This document shows, piece by piece, positions 36,351 to 46,045 of a DNA stretch of 64,000 bases. Within the stretch, counting starts at the first letter, position 1, and the number at the start of each line of letters is the position of its first letter. A program made the position numbers and the translations under genes. The notes under the pieces are model-generated. The model was not told the origin of the DNA. It saw only the letters and a list, made by a program, of their open reading frames with translations, and did not search any database. The DNA is from Catenovulum sediminis (lineage in GTDB: Bacteria; Pseudomonadota; Gammaproteobacteria; Enterobacterales; Alteromonadaceae): the NCBI RefSeq assembly GCF_007289895.1, contig NZ_CP041661.1:496001-560000 (forward strand), written 5' to 3'.

Positions 36351-38405
36351 ATGCAGTTGCTAAACCAAGTGAAAATTAAAACGCGCATTATTGCACTGGT
36401 GCTTATTCCACTTATTGTAATATTAGCTTTGTCTGTTGAAAGGCTGAGTAAAGCATTTGAACAAAAAGACAAAATACAGGAATTAAATGTCGTATTAGAT
36501 TACGCAAATGTAGCTTATCCTTATATCTCTTTAACCCTACAAGAAGCATTTTATAGCCGGCTATACATTGACAGCGCTCCGGATAAATCAAATTTTTACC
36601 GTAAAAAAGTACAAGCGGTTCGCAAAAACGCCGTTAAAAACCAACAAGAGTACTTAACGTTTGTACAACAACAGGACGACAATTTAACTCAGTTCCCAGT
36701 GTTATATGGCCAGATAAAACAACTAAAAAATGTCATTGAGACAACCAAATATATTCGTGAAGCTGTTGATCAAAAAGTTCATATTTTAAAAGCATCTAAC
36801 AATGAATTAGGCCGCGACTTACACACTATGTATGAGATGACGTTTTTAATTCGCCGTTTAGTTTTATCGCTTTCTGAAATTGTTGTTATCGCAACCCAAA
36901 ACGAAGAACTAGGGAAAATGTCTAACGCATATTACAACCTCGTATCGGCAAACGTTGAGTACTCCTTTCATAACAGCTTTGTATCGGCGGCGATGAACGG
37001 CGTATTAGATGTTTATATCTTTGGCGAAATATTTCGAAGTGCGACTAAAACGCAGAATGACTTGCAGTTATTTTCAAATTTTGCATCACCTAAAGCGCAA
37101 ACCGCATATCAGAAAATGTTAAACAACGAACACTATAAAACAGCTGAAAAGATTGCCTTGCAGGCAAGAAGTGATATTTACAAAACAGTGAACAAGCAAG
37201 TTGTTATAGATCAAAATTTAGATTGGGATCAGATAACCAGTAAAGTATTCGAAGTATTTCACTCTACAACTCACATAGTTCTAGAAGAACTGGTTGAAAC
37301 AAAAAATCAACTGGTTGAGGACGCTCAATTTTTGGTCTACCAAACTATCGGCTTACTTATTGCCGTACTTGTTCTGTTATCTATGGTTTCATTTGTCATT
37401 GCGTCAAGTATCACTAACCCCCTAAAAACCGTGGTTCGTTCATGTAAAGATCTTGCGACAAATAAAGATATGTCTGTTCGCCTTGATGAAGCAGGAAAAG
37501 ATGAACTCGCAGAGTTAAGTTATGCTTTCAATAGTCTGTTAGATAGCTTTAATACAACTTTACGAGGAGTAGACAACGAAGCTAAAATTATTGGGCAGCG
37601 CACTAAACAAGTTGCACAATCCATGTCTCAATCTAGCACTTTATCTGATAGCCAATTAAGAGCGACCGACAGTATTTCTGTCGCTATAAATGAAATGACT
37701 GCTACCATTTCAGAAGTTGCAAATATGGCGACCTCGACCTCGGACGCTGTACAAACCGCACATGAAATTTCAGTAAACAGTGCCAAAAATGCAGCCATTA
37801 GCCAAAAAACAATGGAAAATTTAACAATAGAGCTTGGTAACACCAGCAATGTTGTCAACCAGCTCAACGAAGAAAGTACTTTAATTGGCAATGTTCTAAA
37901 TGTTATTCAAGGTATTGCTGAACAAACTAACCTACTGGCACTGAATGCAGCAATTGAAGCAGCAAGAGCTGGTGAATTAGGACGCGGTTTTGCTGTTGTG
38001 GCTGACGAAGTTAGAAGCCTAGCCAGCAGAACACAAGAGTCCACCGAACAAATCAGACAACAGATTGAAGCTTTGCAAAAAGGCGCTCAGGCCGCCACAA
38101 ACAATATGGCGCAATTGCAAGAAGAAGGGAGCAAAGCGGTTGAATTAGTCGTTGAAAATGCAGAAGCATTTAATGTTATGAAATCTGAACTGGATAAAAT
38201 AATGCAAATGGCAGTTCAAATTGCAACGGCAGCAGAAGAACAAACCAGCGTATCAAATGAAATAAACGAGCGTATCATCGCTATAAAAGACGATGCAGAC
38301 AAAATTACAACCATTACTGTAGATACCACTCAAACCTCTAACCAATTAGAAGAAACCGGACAAAGACTCAATCACCATATCAGTGAATTTGTACTTAAAC
38401 ATTAG
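36351..38405 (+). CDS. Methyl-accepting chemotaxis protein, NIT-like sensor
   Basis: 684 aa. An N-terminal membrane helix (about residues 12-27, [15 protein letters not shown]) is followed by a mostly helical periplasmic region to about 325 that resembles nitrate/nitrite-sensing (NIT) domains ([10 protein letters not shown] near its start). A second membrane helix (about 328-350) leads to a HAMP domain ([14 protein letters not shown] through [13 protein letters not shown]). The C-terminal half is the MA signalling domain with the conserved hairpin tip [20 protein letters not shown] and [12 protein letters not shown]. It passes ligand signals to CheA/CheW. The ligand is unknown; the NIT assignment is tentative. 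Single-gene unit with its own terminator. Confidence 0.9.
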   Translation: MQLLNQVKIKTRIIALVLIPLIVILALSVERLSKAFEQKDKIQELNVVLDYANVAYPYISLTLQEAFYSRLYIDSAPDKSNFYRKKVQAVRKNAVKNQQEYLTFVQQQDDNLTQFPVLYGQIKQLKNVIETTKYIREAVDQKVHILKASNNELGRDLHTMYEMTFLIRRLVLSLSEIVVIATQNEELGKMSNAYYNLVSANVEYSFHNSFVSAAMNGVLDVYIFGEIFRSATKTQNDLQLFSNFASPKAQTAYQKMLNNEHYKTAEKIALQARSDIYKTVNKQVVIDQNLDWDQITSKVFEVFHSTTHIVLEELVETKNQLVEDAQFLVYQTIGLLIAVLVLLSMVSFVIASSITNPLKTVVRSCKDLATNKDMSVRLDEAGKDELAELSYAFNSLLDSFNTTLRGVDNEAKIIGQRTKQVAQSMSQSSTLSDSQLRATDSISVAINEMTATISEVANMATSTSDAVQTAHEISVNSAKNAAISQKTMENLTIELGNTSNVVNQLNEESTLIGNVLNVIQGIAEQTNLLALNAAIEAARAGELGRGFAVVADEVRSLASRTQESTEQIRQQIEALQKGAQAATNNMAQLQEEGSKAVELVVENAEAFNVMKSELDKIMQMAVQIATAAEEQTSVSNEINERIIAIKDDADKITTITVDTTQTSNQLEETGQRLNHHISEFVLKH

Positions 38406-38427
38406 TACCCGCTTTTAAATTTAAACA

Positions 38428-38456
38428 AGCCAGTCACATATGATTTTTGACTGGCT
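38428..38456 (+). terminator. Terminator after the chemoreceptor
   Basis: An 8-bp stem AGCCAGTC/GACTGGCT with a 13-nt loop, followed by ATTTACTTT, 23 bp after the stop codon. Confidence 0.65.
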
Positions 38457-38532
38457 ATTTACTTTGTAGAAGCATAAGCGTTAAGCTGCATACACATAAG
38501 GACAGCGCGGTTCTAACAGAGGTATATAAGTC

Positions 38533-39195
38533 ATGAACACCCCTCGCATTCAAGCCATATTATTTGATAAAGACGGCACAATCTTTGATAGTGAAAAAAT
38601 ATACTGCGAATCTTGGATTGAGAGCGCCAAGGCCTTTAATGTGCCATTCAGCGCGAAGGATTACGATAAATACGTCGGTATCAGAGCCAATGAGTGTTAT
38701 CGCTTAGCACAAAAGGAATTTGGTACTGATTTTCCGCTTGACGATTTCATGCGCCACAACCGTGCTTTTATAGATGAGCAAAAACGGCGTGGCATACCTG
38801 TTAAACCTGGCTTCATCTCATTTTTTGATAAAGCCAGACAAACCGGCGTCCCATTAGGTCTTGTTACCTCAAGTGCTCGCGACGCTGCAATATTGAGTTT
38901 TACAGGCACAGATTTTTTAAGACACTTCGAAGTTTTTGTTACTGGAGATGATGTCGAAAATGCTAAACCGAGCCCCGAATGCTATTTTCTGGCGGCACAA
39001 CGGTTAAATATTTCGCCCGATAATATATTAGTGTTTGAAGACTCTAATGCGGGGGTGCAAGCAGCTCTTGAAGCTGGTTGCAACGTGATAGCAATACCCG
39101 ATTACCTTGAAATCAATAAAAAACTCCAAAAAAAATGTTGGCACCTTTTAGACAGTTTTAATGAGGCAGATTTCACATTAAACCATATCAATTAG
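38533..39195 (+). CDS. HAD-superfamily phosphatase/phosphoglucomutase-like hydrolase
   Basis: 220 aa with a GAGGT ribosome-binding site. Motif I is FDKDGTIFDSE (nucleophile and acid/base aspartates), motif II LVTSS, motif III lysine in ENAKPSPECYFLA, motif IV VFEDSNAGVQAA. The helical cap between motifs I and II is of the C1 type seen in beta-phosphoglucomutase and sugar-phosphate phosphatases. Substrate cannot be told from sequence. It precedes an IclR regulator gene by 214 bp. Confidence 0.85.
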   Translation: MNTPRIQAILFDKDGTIFDSEKIYCESWIESAKAFNVPFSAKDYDKYVGIRANECYRLAQKEFGTDFPLDDFMRHNRAFIDEQKRRGIPVKPGFISFFDKARQTGVPLGLVTSSARDAAILSFTGTDFLRHFEVFVTGDDVENAKPSPECYFLAAQRLNISPDNILVFEDSNAGVQAALEAGCNVIAIPDYLEINKKLQKKCWHLLDSFNEADFTLNHIN

Positions 39196-39269
39196 TTGCC
39201 AATATGAGTGATCAATATTTTTGATCAATATTAACTGCGAAAACATGCGATAAATACAAAAACATAAAA

Positions 39270-39285
39270 GCCTAGTGAGCTAGGC
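39270..39285 (+). terminator. Short hairpin after the HAD gene
   Basis: GCCTAG, loop TGAG, CTAGGC, followed by AATTATTTG. The tail is weak, so the terminator role is only likely. Confidence 0.4.
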
Positions 39286-39353
39286 AATTATTTGAATTAG
39301 ATAAGCATTAGATTGTCGAATTTTTTAATTTTCAAGTAATACAAAAAGATGTA

Positions 39354-39373
39354 ATATTCAAATATACGAATAT
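39354..39373. promoter_or_regulatory. Palindrome upstream of the IclR gene, candidate autoregulatory operator
   Basis: ATATTC, 8 nt, GAATAT, located 37 bp before the start codon. IclR-type regulators often bind such imperfect palindromes near their own promoter. AT-richness makes chance occurrence possible. Confidence 0.3.
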
Positions 39374-39409
39374 CTATATTATATGTGATTTAAAAACGGT
39401 GATTGATCA

Positions 39410-40183
39410 ATGGAAGAAAAAACTAAAAAATATTCAGCGCCCGCGCTAGAAAAAGGTATTGATATCTTAGAGTTATTATCTAAAGATTCATTCCCGTTAA
39501 ACACAGCAACAATTGCCGACCGACTTGGTCGTTCAAGTGCTGAAATCTATCGAATGTTATTGGTATTAGAGCAGCGCGGTTTTATCAGTAAAGATGAAGA
39601 ACATGAAGGCTATCGCGTAACACGAAAATTACTTCAGCTAGGCAGTGAACAAGAACCGATTAAAGATTTGTTGGAATACGCTATACCAATCATGAGAGCA
39701 CTGGCCGACAAAACGACTATGTCTTGTCATATAGCGGTGGAATCAAACGAACAAATTGTCGTTATCAGTCGAATTGAAGCCCCTAGCACTATTTCTTACT
39801 CAGTGCGTGTAGGCTACCGAAAACCGATAATTGAAACAGCATCAGGCCGAGTCCTATATACATTTCAACCAGACTCTGCCAAAGAGCGAACGATAAAAAT
39901 GCTGCAAAAGCATCATAGCGACGCAGAGATCAAAGAGTTTGTTGCTGATTGCAAGAAGGTCTTAAAACAAGGACATGTAATGTCCCCTAGCCCCTTCGTT
40001 ACCGGCGTAACAGACTTATCAATGCCGATAATGGATGGCGATAGAGCGATAGCAACATTAAGTGTGCCTTACATACAACGCAAACCTGAAGAAGTGAGTA
40101 TCAATGATACTTTAGCAATGTTAAAAGAAGCAGCGAAGAATATCTCAGATGCAATCACTTATGGAATTGCGAAGCCTCTTTAG
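39410..40183 (+). CDS. IclR-family transcriptional regulator
   Basis: 257 aa, normal for the family. N-terminal winged helix (ALEKGIDILELLSKDSFPLN, ATIADRLGRSSAEIYRML, EGYRVTRKLLQLG) and C-terminal IclR effector domain (MSCHIAVESNEQIVVISRIE, VRVGYRKPIIETASGRVLY, VTGVTDLSMPIMDGDRAIAT). IclR proteins commonly control uronate, hexonate or aromatic catabolism. It converges with the LgoD-like dehydrogenase gene, with one shared terminator, so that gene is a plausible target. Confidence 0.9.
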   Translation: MEEKTKKYSAPALEKGIDILELLSKDSFPLNTATIADRLGRSSAEIYRMLLVLEQRGFISKDEEHEGYRVTRKLLQLGSEQEPIKDLLEYAIPIMRALADKTTMSCHIAVESNEQIVVISRIEAPSTISYSVRVGYRKPIIETASGRVLYTFQPDSAKERTIKMLQKHHSDAEIKEFVADCKKVLKQGHVMSPSPFVTGVTDLSMPIMDGDRAIATLSVPYIQRKPEEVSINDTLAMLKEAAKNISDAITYGIAKPL

Positions 40184-40212
40184 TTCTGATTTTTAATGTT
40201 TTAAATATCTAT

Positions 40213-40242
40213 AAAAAACCACTTTATTCAAAGTGGTTTTTT
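40213..40242. terminator. Strong bidirectional terminator between IclR and LgoD-like genes
   Basis: A 13-bp perfect stem AAAAAACCACTTT/AAAGTGGTTTTTT with a 4-nt loop. It serves the plus-strand IclR gene (ends 40183) and the minus-strand dehydrogenase (ends 40272). Confidence 0.9.
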
Positions 40243-40271
40243 ATTATTTAGCTTGGTAATTGACTTACGGG

Positions 40272-41287
40272 TTAGTCGAACTCGACCACCGCTTTGATGA
40301 CGCCACTATCGGCTTTAGCCCAGTTGGGGAACACTTCAACCATATCGTCAAATTTAGCTCTGTGGGTGACAATTGCCTCCCCTTTCACTAGTCCATTTTT
40401 TAAACAATCTACAACCTGCTCAAAATCATCTTTGGTTGCGTTACGGCTGCCCATTAATGTAGTTTCTCTCTTATGAAACTCTGGATCATTGAATTGAATA
40501 TCCGATTTGACGATACTAACAAACACAATTGTCCCGCCATGTGCCAAATTATAAAATGACGATTCCATTGCTTTAACATTCCCCGTGCAATCAATTATAA
40601 CGGATGGAAACTCATTGTTTGTCAAATGCGCCAACTCAGCCTGTATGTCGCCTTTCGCATTCACCGCACCATCTAAATTTAACTCACGCTGGCAAAAATG
40701 AAGTTTTTCTTCACATAACTCTGAAACAATTACTTTAGCACCGGCTACCTTAGCAAACTGAAGAGCGCCAATTCCGATTGGCCCTGCCCGAGTACCAATA
40801 CGGTATCAGCTGAACTCACACGAGCTCTTTTTACAGCATGTGCGCCAATCGCAAAACATTCTATAAGCGCCATCTCATGAAACGCTAAACCATCAGTTGC
40901 AACCACCGCTGATTCAGGAACGGATATATATTCGCACATGCCACCATCACGATGCACCCCAATAACTTCTATGTTACTACAACAATTAGGTTTACCGATT
41001 CGGCACGCGTAGCATTCTGAACAGCTAATATAAGGAATAATATAAACTGACTGGCCCAGCTTTAAATCACAGTTTTCATCACCCTCTACTACTGTCCCAG
41101 AAAGTTCATGACCCAATACGCGTGGATAATTAAAATAAGGTTGATTACCGCCATAGGCGTGAATATCGGTGCCACATATCCCTATCGCTTTTATTTTAAC
41201 CAACACCTCTCCTTTTTTGCGCGTTGGCATATCAACGGACTGAGAAACTAGCTTTCCTGGCTCCGTACATACAATTGATTTCATCAT
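40272..41287 (-). pseudogene. LgoD/YjjN-like zinc dehydrogenase (L-galactonate type), frameshifted
   Basis: The N-terminal 180 residues (41287-40745) hold the catalytic zinc site (GICGTDIHAYGG, VLGHELSG) and the structural zinc cysteines (CSECYACRIGKPNCC). The frame fails in the Rossmann fingerprint. With one extra C at about 40780 it becomes VLGQGPIGIGALQFAKVAGA and runs on to 40272, including FNDPEFHKRETTLMGSRNAT, a signature I know from E. coli L-galactonate oxidoreductase. The repaired length, 338 aa, equals the family norm. The reaction would be NAD-dependent oxidation of a sugar acid such as L-galactonate, relevant to agar-derived L-galactose. It is either a recent mutation or a sequencing error. 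Confidence 0.8.
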
Positions 41288-42106
41288 ATCAGACTACCTT
41301 AAAAAGGATCCTTCCAATTATTTACAACAAAAAACTCGTGATGATTTCCCTTAAGTAAACGTCCTTATAAAAATCTACGTCACCACAGAGAGGGTTAATC
41401 GTTTTCCCTTTCGTGCCATTAATGAGTGAATTTCAAACACTCAATAAGGAAAAATTATTGAAACAGATAAATTAATATAGATAAGAAATTTAAGTTTCTA
41501 TTACTAATTCTTTTTCATTCGTTTTCGTTCGTTTTCTCTTTCCCGACAGAAAGAAAAACAAAGTACTCAAACAACACTAAACATCAGAATTCAAATTTGA
41601 GAATAGATAAGTTAATTTTATATACACACAGATACTTGTCTTTGTAAATTAACCTAATCGATAACCTTCCAAAAAACTCAAAAAGATTAGCGCAAATACC
41701 ACAATCATAAAATATTAGTGTAAAAAATAAAAAAGCATACAAACATTAGCCTACAGCAGATGCCAAACTGTATAAACCAATGCCTGTACGCAAAGTATAT
41801 CTTATATATGAAGATATACACTCGATTAGAATCAACGTCCGGTTGATAATTCGAGTAACACAACACTTACTACAGGTTAAACATACACACATAAAGCCAC
41901 CTTTTCAATATTTATATATAAATTTATTCAATCGCATGCAATTATTACTTAATAATTAATGAAATACATAAACATTAAAATGCGATCAATGGCTGACAAA
42001 TTTAGAGGATTGAATTTAGCTGCTTATAAAGACAAATAAATATAATTGACCTGTTAAAAAAAATTAAGTAGCCTTAACACATTGTCAACAATATACAGTC
42101 TATATT
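41288..42106. other. 819-bp AT-rich intergenic region between divergent LgoD-like and GH2 genes
   Basis: No gene is seen. It must hold both promoters. A 6-bp stem TGAGTG/CACTCA sits at 41423-41443, and a GTTTTC/GTTC/GTTTTC reiteration lies around 41521-41536. Neither can be tied to a regulator. The unusual length may hide regulatory sites or a lost gene. Confidence 0.4.
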
Positions 42107-44650
42107 ATGAAGTTTATTACTTTCGTATCAATCTTGTTGTTAGCGAGTTGCGCTCAGCTACCACAAGAAAATCGATACGCTCAACAAGTACAGATTGAAG
42201 CCAAAGATGGAAACTTTAATCAAGGTTGGAAATTCGCGTTGTCTGATAGCGACGAATTATACAAACCTTCCATCCTAACAACCACATGGGAAGATGTTGA
42301 TTTACCTCACGACTGGTCAATTGAATTACCATTTGATAAGGCTCTAGATGGAGCAACCGCTTATTTACCGGGTGGTATCGGTTGGTATCGCAAAAATTTC
42401 AAAACGCCAAACAGTTTAAATCAGTTTAATTACATACTGAATTTCGACGGAATTTATAATCATTCAGTTATCTGGGTAAATGGTGTACAACTACATTCAG
42501 AAATAAATGGATACAAGCCATTTAATATAGATTTAACGCCCTACTTAAAGCCCAAAGGGCAAAATAATAATATCGCAATCAAAGTGGATCGTAGCCGATA
42601 CATTGATAGTCGTTGGTATACAGGTTCTGGTATTTATAGAGATGTCACTTTACATCAAGTGCGAAAGTTACACATTCCGGTTTGGGGTACGTATATCACA
42701 ACACCGACAGTAACAGATAAAAATTCAACCGTTAGCATTCAAACTACAATTAAAAACACATCAAACAAAAAACAAAATTATCAGCTCATCGCAAGATTAT
42801 TAGATAAAGATGGAACTCTAGTCGCAGTGGAGCAAACCCATTCATCAACCAATGCGGCAACCACTGATACCCAAAATCAGCTTTTGTCTCTACAAAACAC
42901 AAAGTTGTGGTCGCCTAATACGCCCTATCTGTACAAACTAGAAGTTTCGATAGTACAAGATGGTGTAGAAATTTCTAAAAACAGCAATTCCGTCGGCTTT
43001 CGCACGCTTCAATTTGATCCAGAAAAAGGTTTTTTCTTAAATGGTCAACATACATTAATAAAGGGTGTAAACCTGCATCATGACGCAGGTTTAGTTGGCG
43101 CAGCGGTGCCAGACGATGTCTGGATACGACGTTTAACAAAGCTAAAACAAGCTGGCGTAAACGCAATTCGTACAGCGCACAACCCTGCCTCAAAGGCATT
43201 TCTCGATCTGTGTGACAAAATGGGTTTTTTAGTGCAGGCTGAGATTTTCGATGAGTGGGATAATCCTAAAGATAAAAGACTGAATCAAGAAGAAAGACAC
43301 GATGACTATATCAGCCGAGGTTATGCAGATTACTTCCAAACTCATGCCGAACAAGATTTGAAAACGTCGATACTACGCGACAGAAATCATCCGTCTATTA
43401 TCATGTGGAGCATCGGTAACGAAATTGAATGGACATATCCAAGATACAAAGCGGCAACCGGCTATTTTGATATGAATGCAGCGGGTAACTATTTTTATAA
43501 TCCGCCTTTCATTTCGCCGGAGGAAATCTATCAGAGATTTCATGAAAGTAAGGAAGGTAAATATGTGTTAGCAAAAACAGCTAACAAGTTATCAAAATGG
43601 GTCAAAGAAATGGATACCACCAGACCCGTAACAGCAAACTTAATCTTACCCTCCGTTAGCCATATTTCTGGTTATACCGATGCTTTAGACGTCATTGGTT
43701 ACAGTTACCGCCGAGTAATTTATGATTATGGCCATACTTTATTCCCCGGAAAAATGTTGATGGGACACGAAAATGTACCTCAATGGCATGAATGGAAAGC
43801 AGTGATAGAGCGAGAGTTTGTAGCGGGTACATTTTTATGGACAGGTATCGACTATTTAGGTGAGTCACATAACCAATGGCCCAGAAAAGCAGTTAATAGT
43901 GGTTTATTAGATCTAGCCGGCTTTGCAAACCCAAGCTTTCATATGTTTAAGTCATTATGGAATCAAGCGCCACATATACACCTAACAACGCAAACGCTTG
44001 AAAATTCATTGTACAAAGAGTCTAAAGATGGTCAGTTAGTAGAAAAAAAACCAAATGGCTGGCAAACAAGAGTATGGTTTTGGCATGATGTAAACGACCA
44101 TTGGAACTACCAACCAGGCCAGCAGATAGCGGTAGAAGTATATAGCAATTGTAAATCTGTTGAGCTATTTTTAAATGGCCATTCATATGGCCGGCAGCAA
44201 TTAACTCATCATCCAGATAGAATTTATAAATGGTTAGTACCGTATAAAACAGGTCAGCTTACAGCCAAGGGTTTAGGCGATTGCCGAGCTTCAGACGAAA
44301 TAACAACAGCACAAACTTATAGTCATGCAAAAGTAAACACCGACAGGAAAAAACTGATAGCAAAGTCTAATCAAGTTAGCCATCTTGATATACAACTGTA
44401 TGACAGCAACGATATTGCCGTAAAACATCAGGAAGCTAAAATCACGCTGGAAGTTTCACCTCATTTACAGTTAGTGGGAATGGACAATGGTCGTCCAAAT
44501 AATTTTGCCAGCTTCAAAACAAATAGCTTACCCACCCGAAACGGTAGGGCATTGGCTATTGTTAAGGGAATAAAAGCAGGTAATGGAGTGGTACAGATAA
44601 AATCAAATGGTCAGCTATTGAAACAAATCAACATTTTAGTAGAAAACTAA
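42107..44650 (+). CDS. GH2 family glycoside hydrolase lipoprotein (beta-galactosidase-like)
   Basis: 847 aa. Lipoprotein signal MKFITFVSILLLASC with Cys15, so it is anchored in a membrane facing the periplasm or surface. An N-terminal jelly-roll sugar-binding domain (LPHDWSIELPFD, GGIGWYRKNF), an Ig-like domain from about 195, and a TIM barrel from about 305 (GVNLHHDAGLVGAAVPDDVW, RTAHNPASKAFLDLCD). Likely acid/base Glu439 in WSIGNEIEW and nucleophile Glu555 in LMGHENV; GTFLWTGIDYLGE follows. C-terminal Ig-like domains from about 690. GH2 enzymes with this layout include beta-galactosidases of agar/porphyran degraders, which fits the GH86 gene in this window, but beta-glucuronidase or another specificity cannot be excluded. 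It stands alone with its own promoter region. Confidence 0.88.
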   Translation: MKFITFVSILLLASCAQLPQENRYAQQVQIEAKDGNFNQGWKFALSDSDELYKPSILTTTWEDVDLPHDWSIELPFDKALDGATAYLPGGIGWYRKNFKTPNSLNQFNYILNFDGIYNHSVIWVNGVQLHSEINGYKPFNIDLTPYLKPKGQNNNIAIKVDRSRYIDSRWYTGSGIYRDVTLHQVRKLHIPVWGTYITTPTVTDKNSTVSIQTTIKNTSNKKQNYQLIARLLDKDGTLVAVEQTHSSTNAATTDTQNQLLSLQNTKLWSPNTPYLYKLEVSIVQDGVEISKNSNSVGFRTLQFDPEKGFFLNGQHTLIKGVNLHHDAGLVGAAVPDDVWIRRLTKLKQAGVNAIRTAHNPASKAFLDLCDKMGFLVQAEIFDEWDNPKDKRLNQEERHDDYISRGYADYFQTHAEQDLKTSILRDRNHPSIIMWSIGNEIEWTYPRYKAATGYFDMNAAGNYFYNPPFISPEEIYQRFHESKEGKYVLAKTANKLSKWVKEMDTTRPVTANLILPSVSHISGYTDALDVIGYSYRRVIYDYGHTLFPGKMLMGHENVPQWHEWKAVIEREFVAGTFLWTGIDYLGESHNQWPRKAVNSGLLDLAGFANPSFHMFKSLWNQAPHIHLTTQTLENSLYKESKDGQLVEKKPNGWQTRVWFWHDVNDHWNYQPGQQIAVEVYSNCKSVELFLNGHSYGRQQLTHHPDRIYKWLVPYKTGQLTAKGLGDCRASDEITTAQTYSHAKVNTDRKKLIAKSNQVSHLDIQLYDSNDIAVKHQEAKITLEVSPHLQLVGMDNGRPNNFASFKTNSLPTRNGRALAIVKGIKAGNGVVQIKSNGQLLKQINILVEN

Positions 44651-44654
44651 TTAT

Positions 44655-44782
44655 ACCTTTCAAATTGCAAGGTGTAATTTGAAAGGTGGACCCAACCCAG
44701 TCAGGTTGGGTCCAAGCGCTGTAACAACCTAAGTTGTTACGCCAGTTGAAAGTTGAAGCAGGCAACTTCTGTTTCTACTGGC
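44655..44782. terminator. Cluster of four consecutive hairpins between convergent GH2 and ackA
   Basis: Hairpin 1: 44655-44687, a 12-bp perfect stem ACCTTTCAAATT. Hairpin 2: 44688-44713, a 10-bp perfect stem GGACCCAACC. Hairpin 3: 44721-44740, an 8-bp stem GTAACAAC with 4-nt loop. Hairpin 4: 44741-44782, outer stem GCCAGT/ACTGGC enclosing AAGTTG/CAACTT. None has a good T-run, so rho-independent termination is not the obvious reading. They may act as bidirectional transcription barriers, mRNA 3'-end protectors, or form a structured RNA. Confidence 0.6.
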
Positions 44783-44808
44783 TGCACTATTCTTGAAACA
44801 CAATGCGT

Positions 44809-46014
44809 TTAACTAACCAGCATTTTGCATTGTTTTGCTATCTGTAGCTCTTCAGCAACCGGGACGAGTACTAGCTGACAACGGCTCGCTTGAGAATCAC
44901 TAGACAAAAGTCTAATTTTGTCGCCTCGCTTGGTGTTTTCTTGTGTATTTACTTTGATTCCAAGTACTGCCAATCGAGATATAATTTTGTCGCGTATTAG
45001 ATTTTCACTTTCGCCAATTTTCCCTGTAAAAACAATCGCATCTAATCGCTCTATGCTAGCAATATAAGAAGTGATGTATTTAGCAACCCGATAACAAAAA
45101 ATTTCAATTGCCAATTGGGCGTCTGCATTACCTTTGTGTGCATGATCGACTAAAACTCGAATATCATCACTGATACCGGATAAGCCAAGCAGTCCGCATC
45201 CTTTGTTTAGTAAGCGCGTAATATCCGCAACAGGCATGCCTATTTTTAAGTTTAAATAATCGACGATACTGGCATCAATATCCCCACATCGCGTCCCCAT
45301 AACCAAACCTTCAAGTGGCGTAAACCCCATTGAAGTATCAACAGAGCGCCCGTTGTTTATCGCGCAAACACTAGACCCATGGTCTAAATGCACCGAGATT
45401 ATGCCGTGTTCATTTTGTAGACCTAAAAATTCTGCTGCTTTTTCACTCGCATATTGATGGCTAATACCATGAAACCCATAACGTCTCACACCATATTCAG
45501 TGTGATATTTAACCGGCAAACCATATAAATACGCGTGCGCTGGCATGCTTTGGTGAAAGCCTGTATCAAATACGGCTACTTGCATCACATTAGGCAAATT
45601 TTTACGAGCTAATTTAATACCAGTAATATTTGCCGGATTGTGTAATGGCGCAAGATTACTAATTTGATTCAGCGTTTTTATAATTTTGTCGTTTAATACT
45701 ACAGGTTTTGAGAAATGCTCTCCGCCATGAGTGACTTTGTGCCCAATCAGGGATAACTTTTCTAAAAAACCATAGCTATTTAATAGCGCGAAAATCGTGT
45801 TTAGAATTTTTTTATGATCTGCTCCGGCCATTTGCTCTTTATGCACAATGACTGGTTCATTTTGCAACGTAACCTTCCATTTTATATATGCTTTTTCTTT
45901 CTCGAGATTTTCAGCATTTCCACAAATAAGCGGTTCGCCACAGCCATTTGCAAAAACTGAAAATCGAAGTGAAGCACTTCCACAATTAATAACAAGCACA
46001 TTCTGGTTAGGCAC
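44809..46014 (-). CDS. ackA: Acetate kinase
   Basis: 401 aa; the start is GTG at 46014 with a strong GGAGG site 6 nt upstream. Motifs: VINCGSASLRFSVF, GHKVTHGGEHF, RRYGFHGISHQYASEK, LDHGSSVCAINNGRSVDTSM, GFTPLEGLVMGTRCGDIDAS and TGKIGES, all typical of acetate kinase. It makes ATP from acetyl phosphate, or the reverse. It is the last gene of the leftward kdgF-eda-tpiA-fbaA-fbp operon, 31 bp after the binding-protein gene. No phosphotransacetylase gene is in the window. This may be a second copy dedicated to uronate metabolism. Confidence 0.93.
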   Translation of the reverse strand: MPNQNVLVINCGSASLRFSVFANGCGEPLICGNAENLEKEKAYIKWKVTLQNEPVIVHKEQMAGADHKKILNTIFALLNSYGFLEKLSLIGHKVTHGGEHFSKPVVLNDKIIKTLNQISNLAPLHNPANITGIKLARKNLPNVMQVAVFDTGFHQSMPAHAYLYGLPVKYHTEYGVRRYGFHGISHQYASEKAAEFLGLQNEHGIISVHLDHGSSVCAINNGRSVDTSMGFTPLEGLVMGTRCGDIDASIVDYLNLKIGMPVADITRLLNKGCGLLGLSGISDDIRVLVDHAHKGNADAQLAIEIFCYRVAKYITSYIASIERLDAIVFTGKIGESENLIRDKIISRLAVLGIKVNTQENTKRGDKIRLLSSDSQASRCQLVLVPVAEELQIAKQCKMLVS

Positions 46015-46045
46015 CGACCGCCTCCTAATTAATTACGTCTAACGG

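Noticed and set aside
42975-43199. 74-aa minus-strand ORF in the GH2 gene
   Set aside because: Fully antisense to a conserved part of the GH2 barrel.
44655-44782. Integron attC site
   Set aside because: The hairpin GTAACAAC/GTTGTTAC superficially recalls attC ends, but there are no paired R and L core boxes in the right order, no integrase and no cassette.
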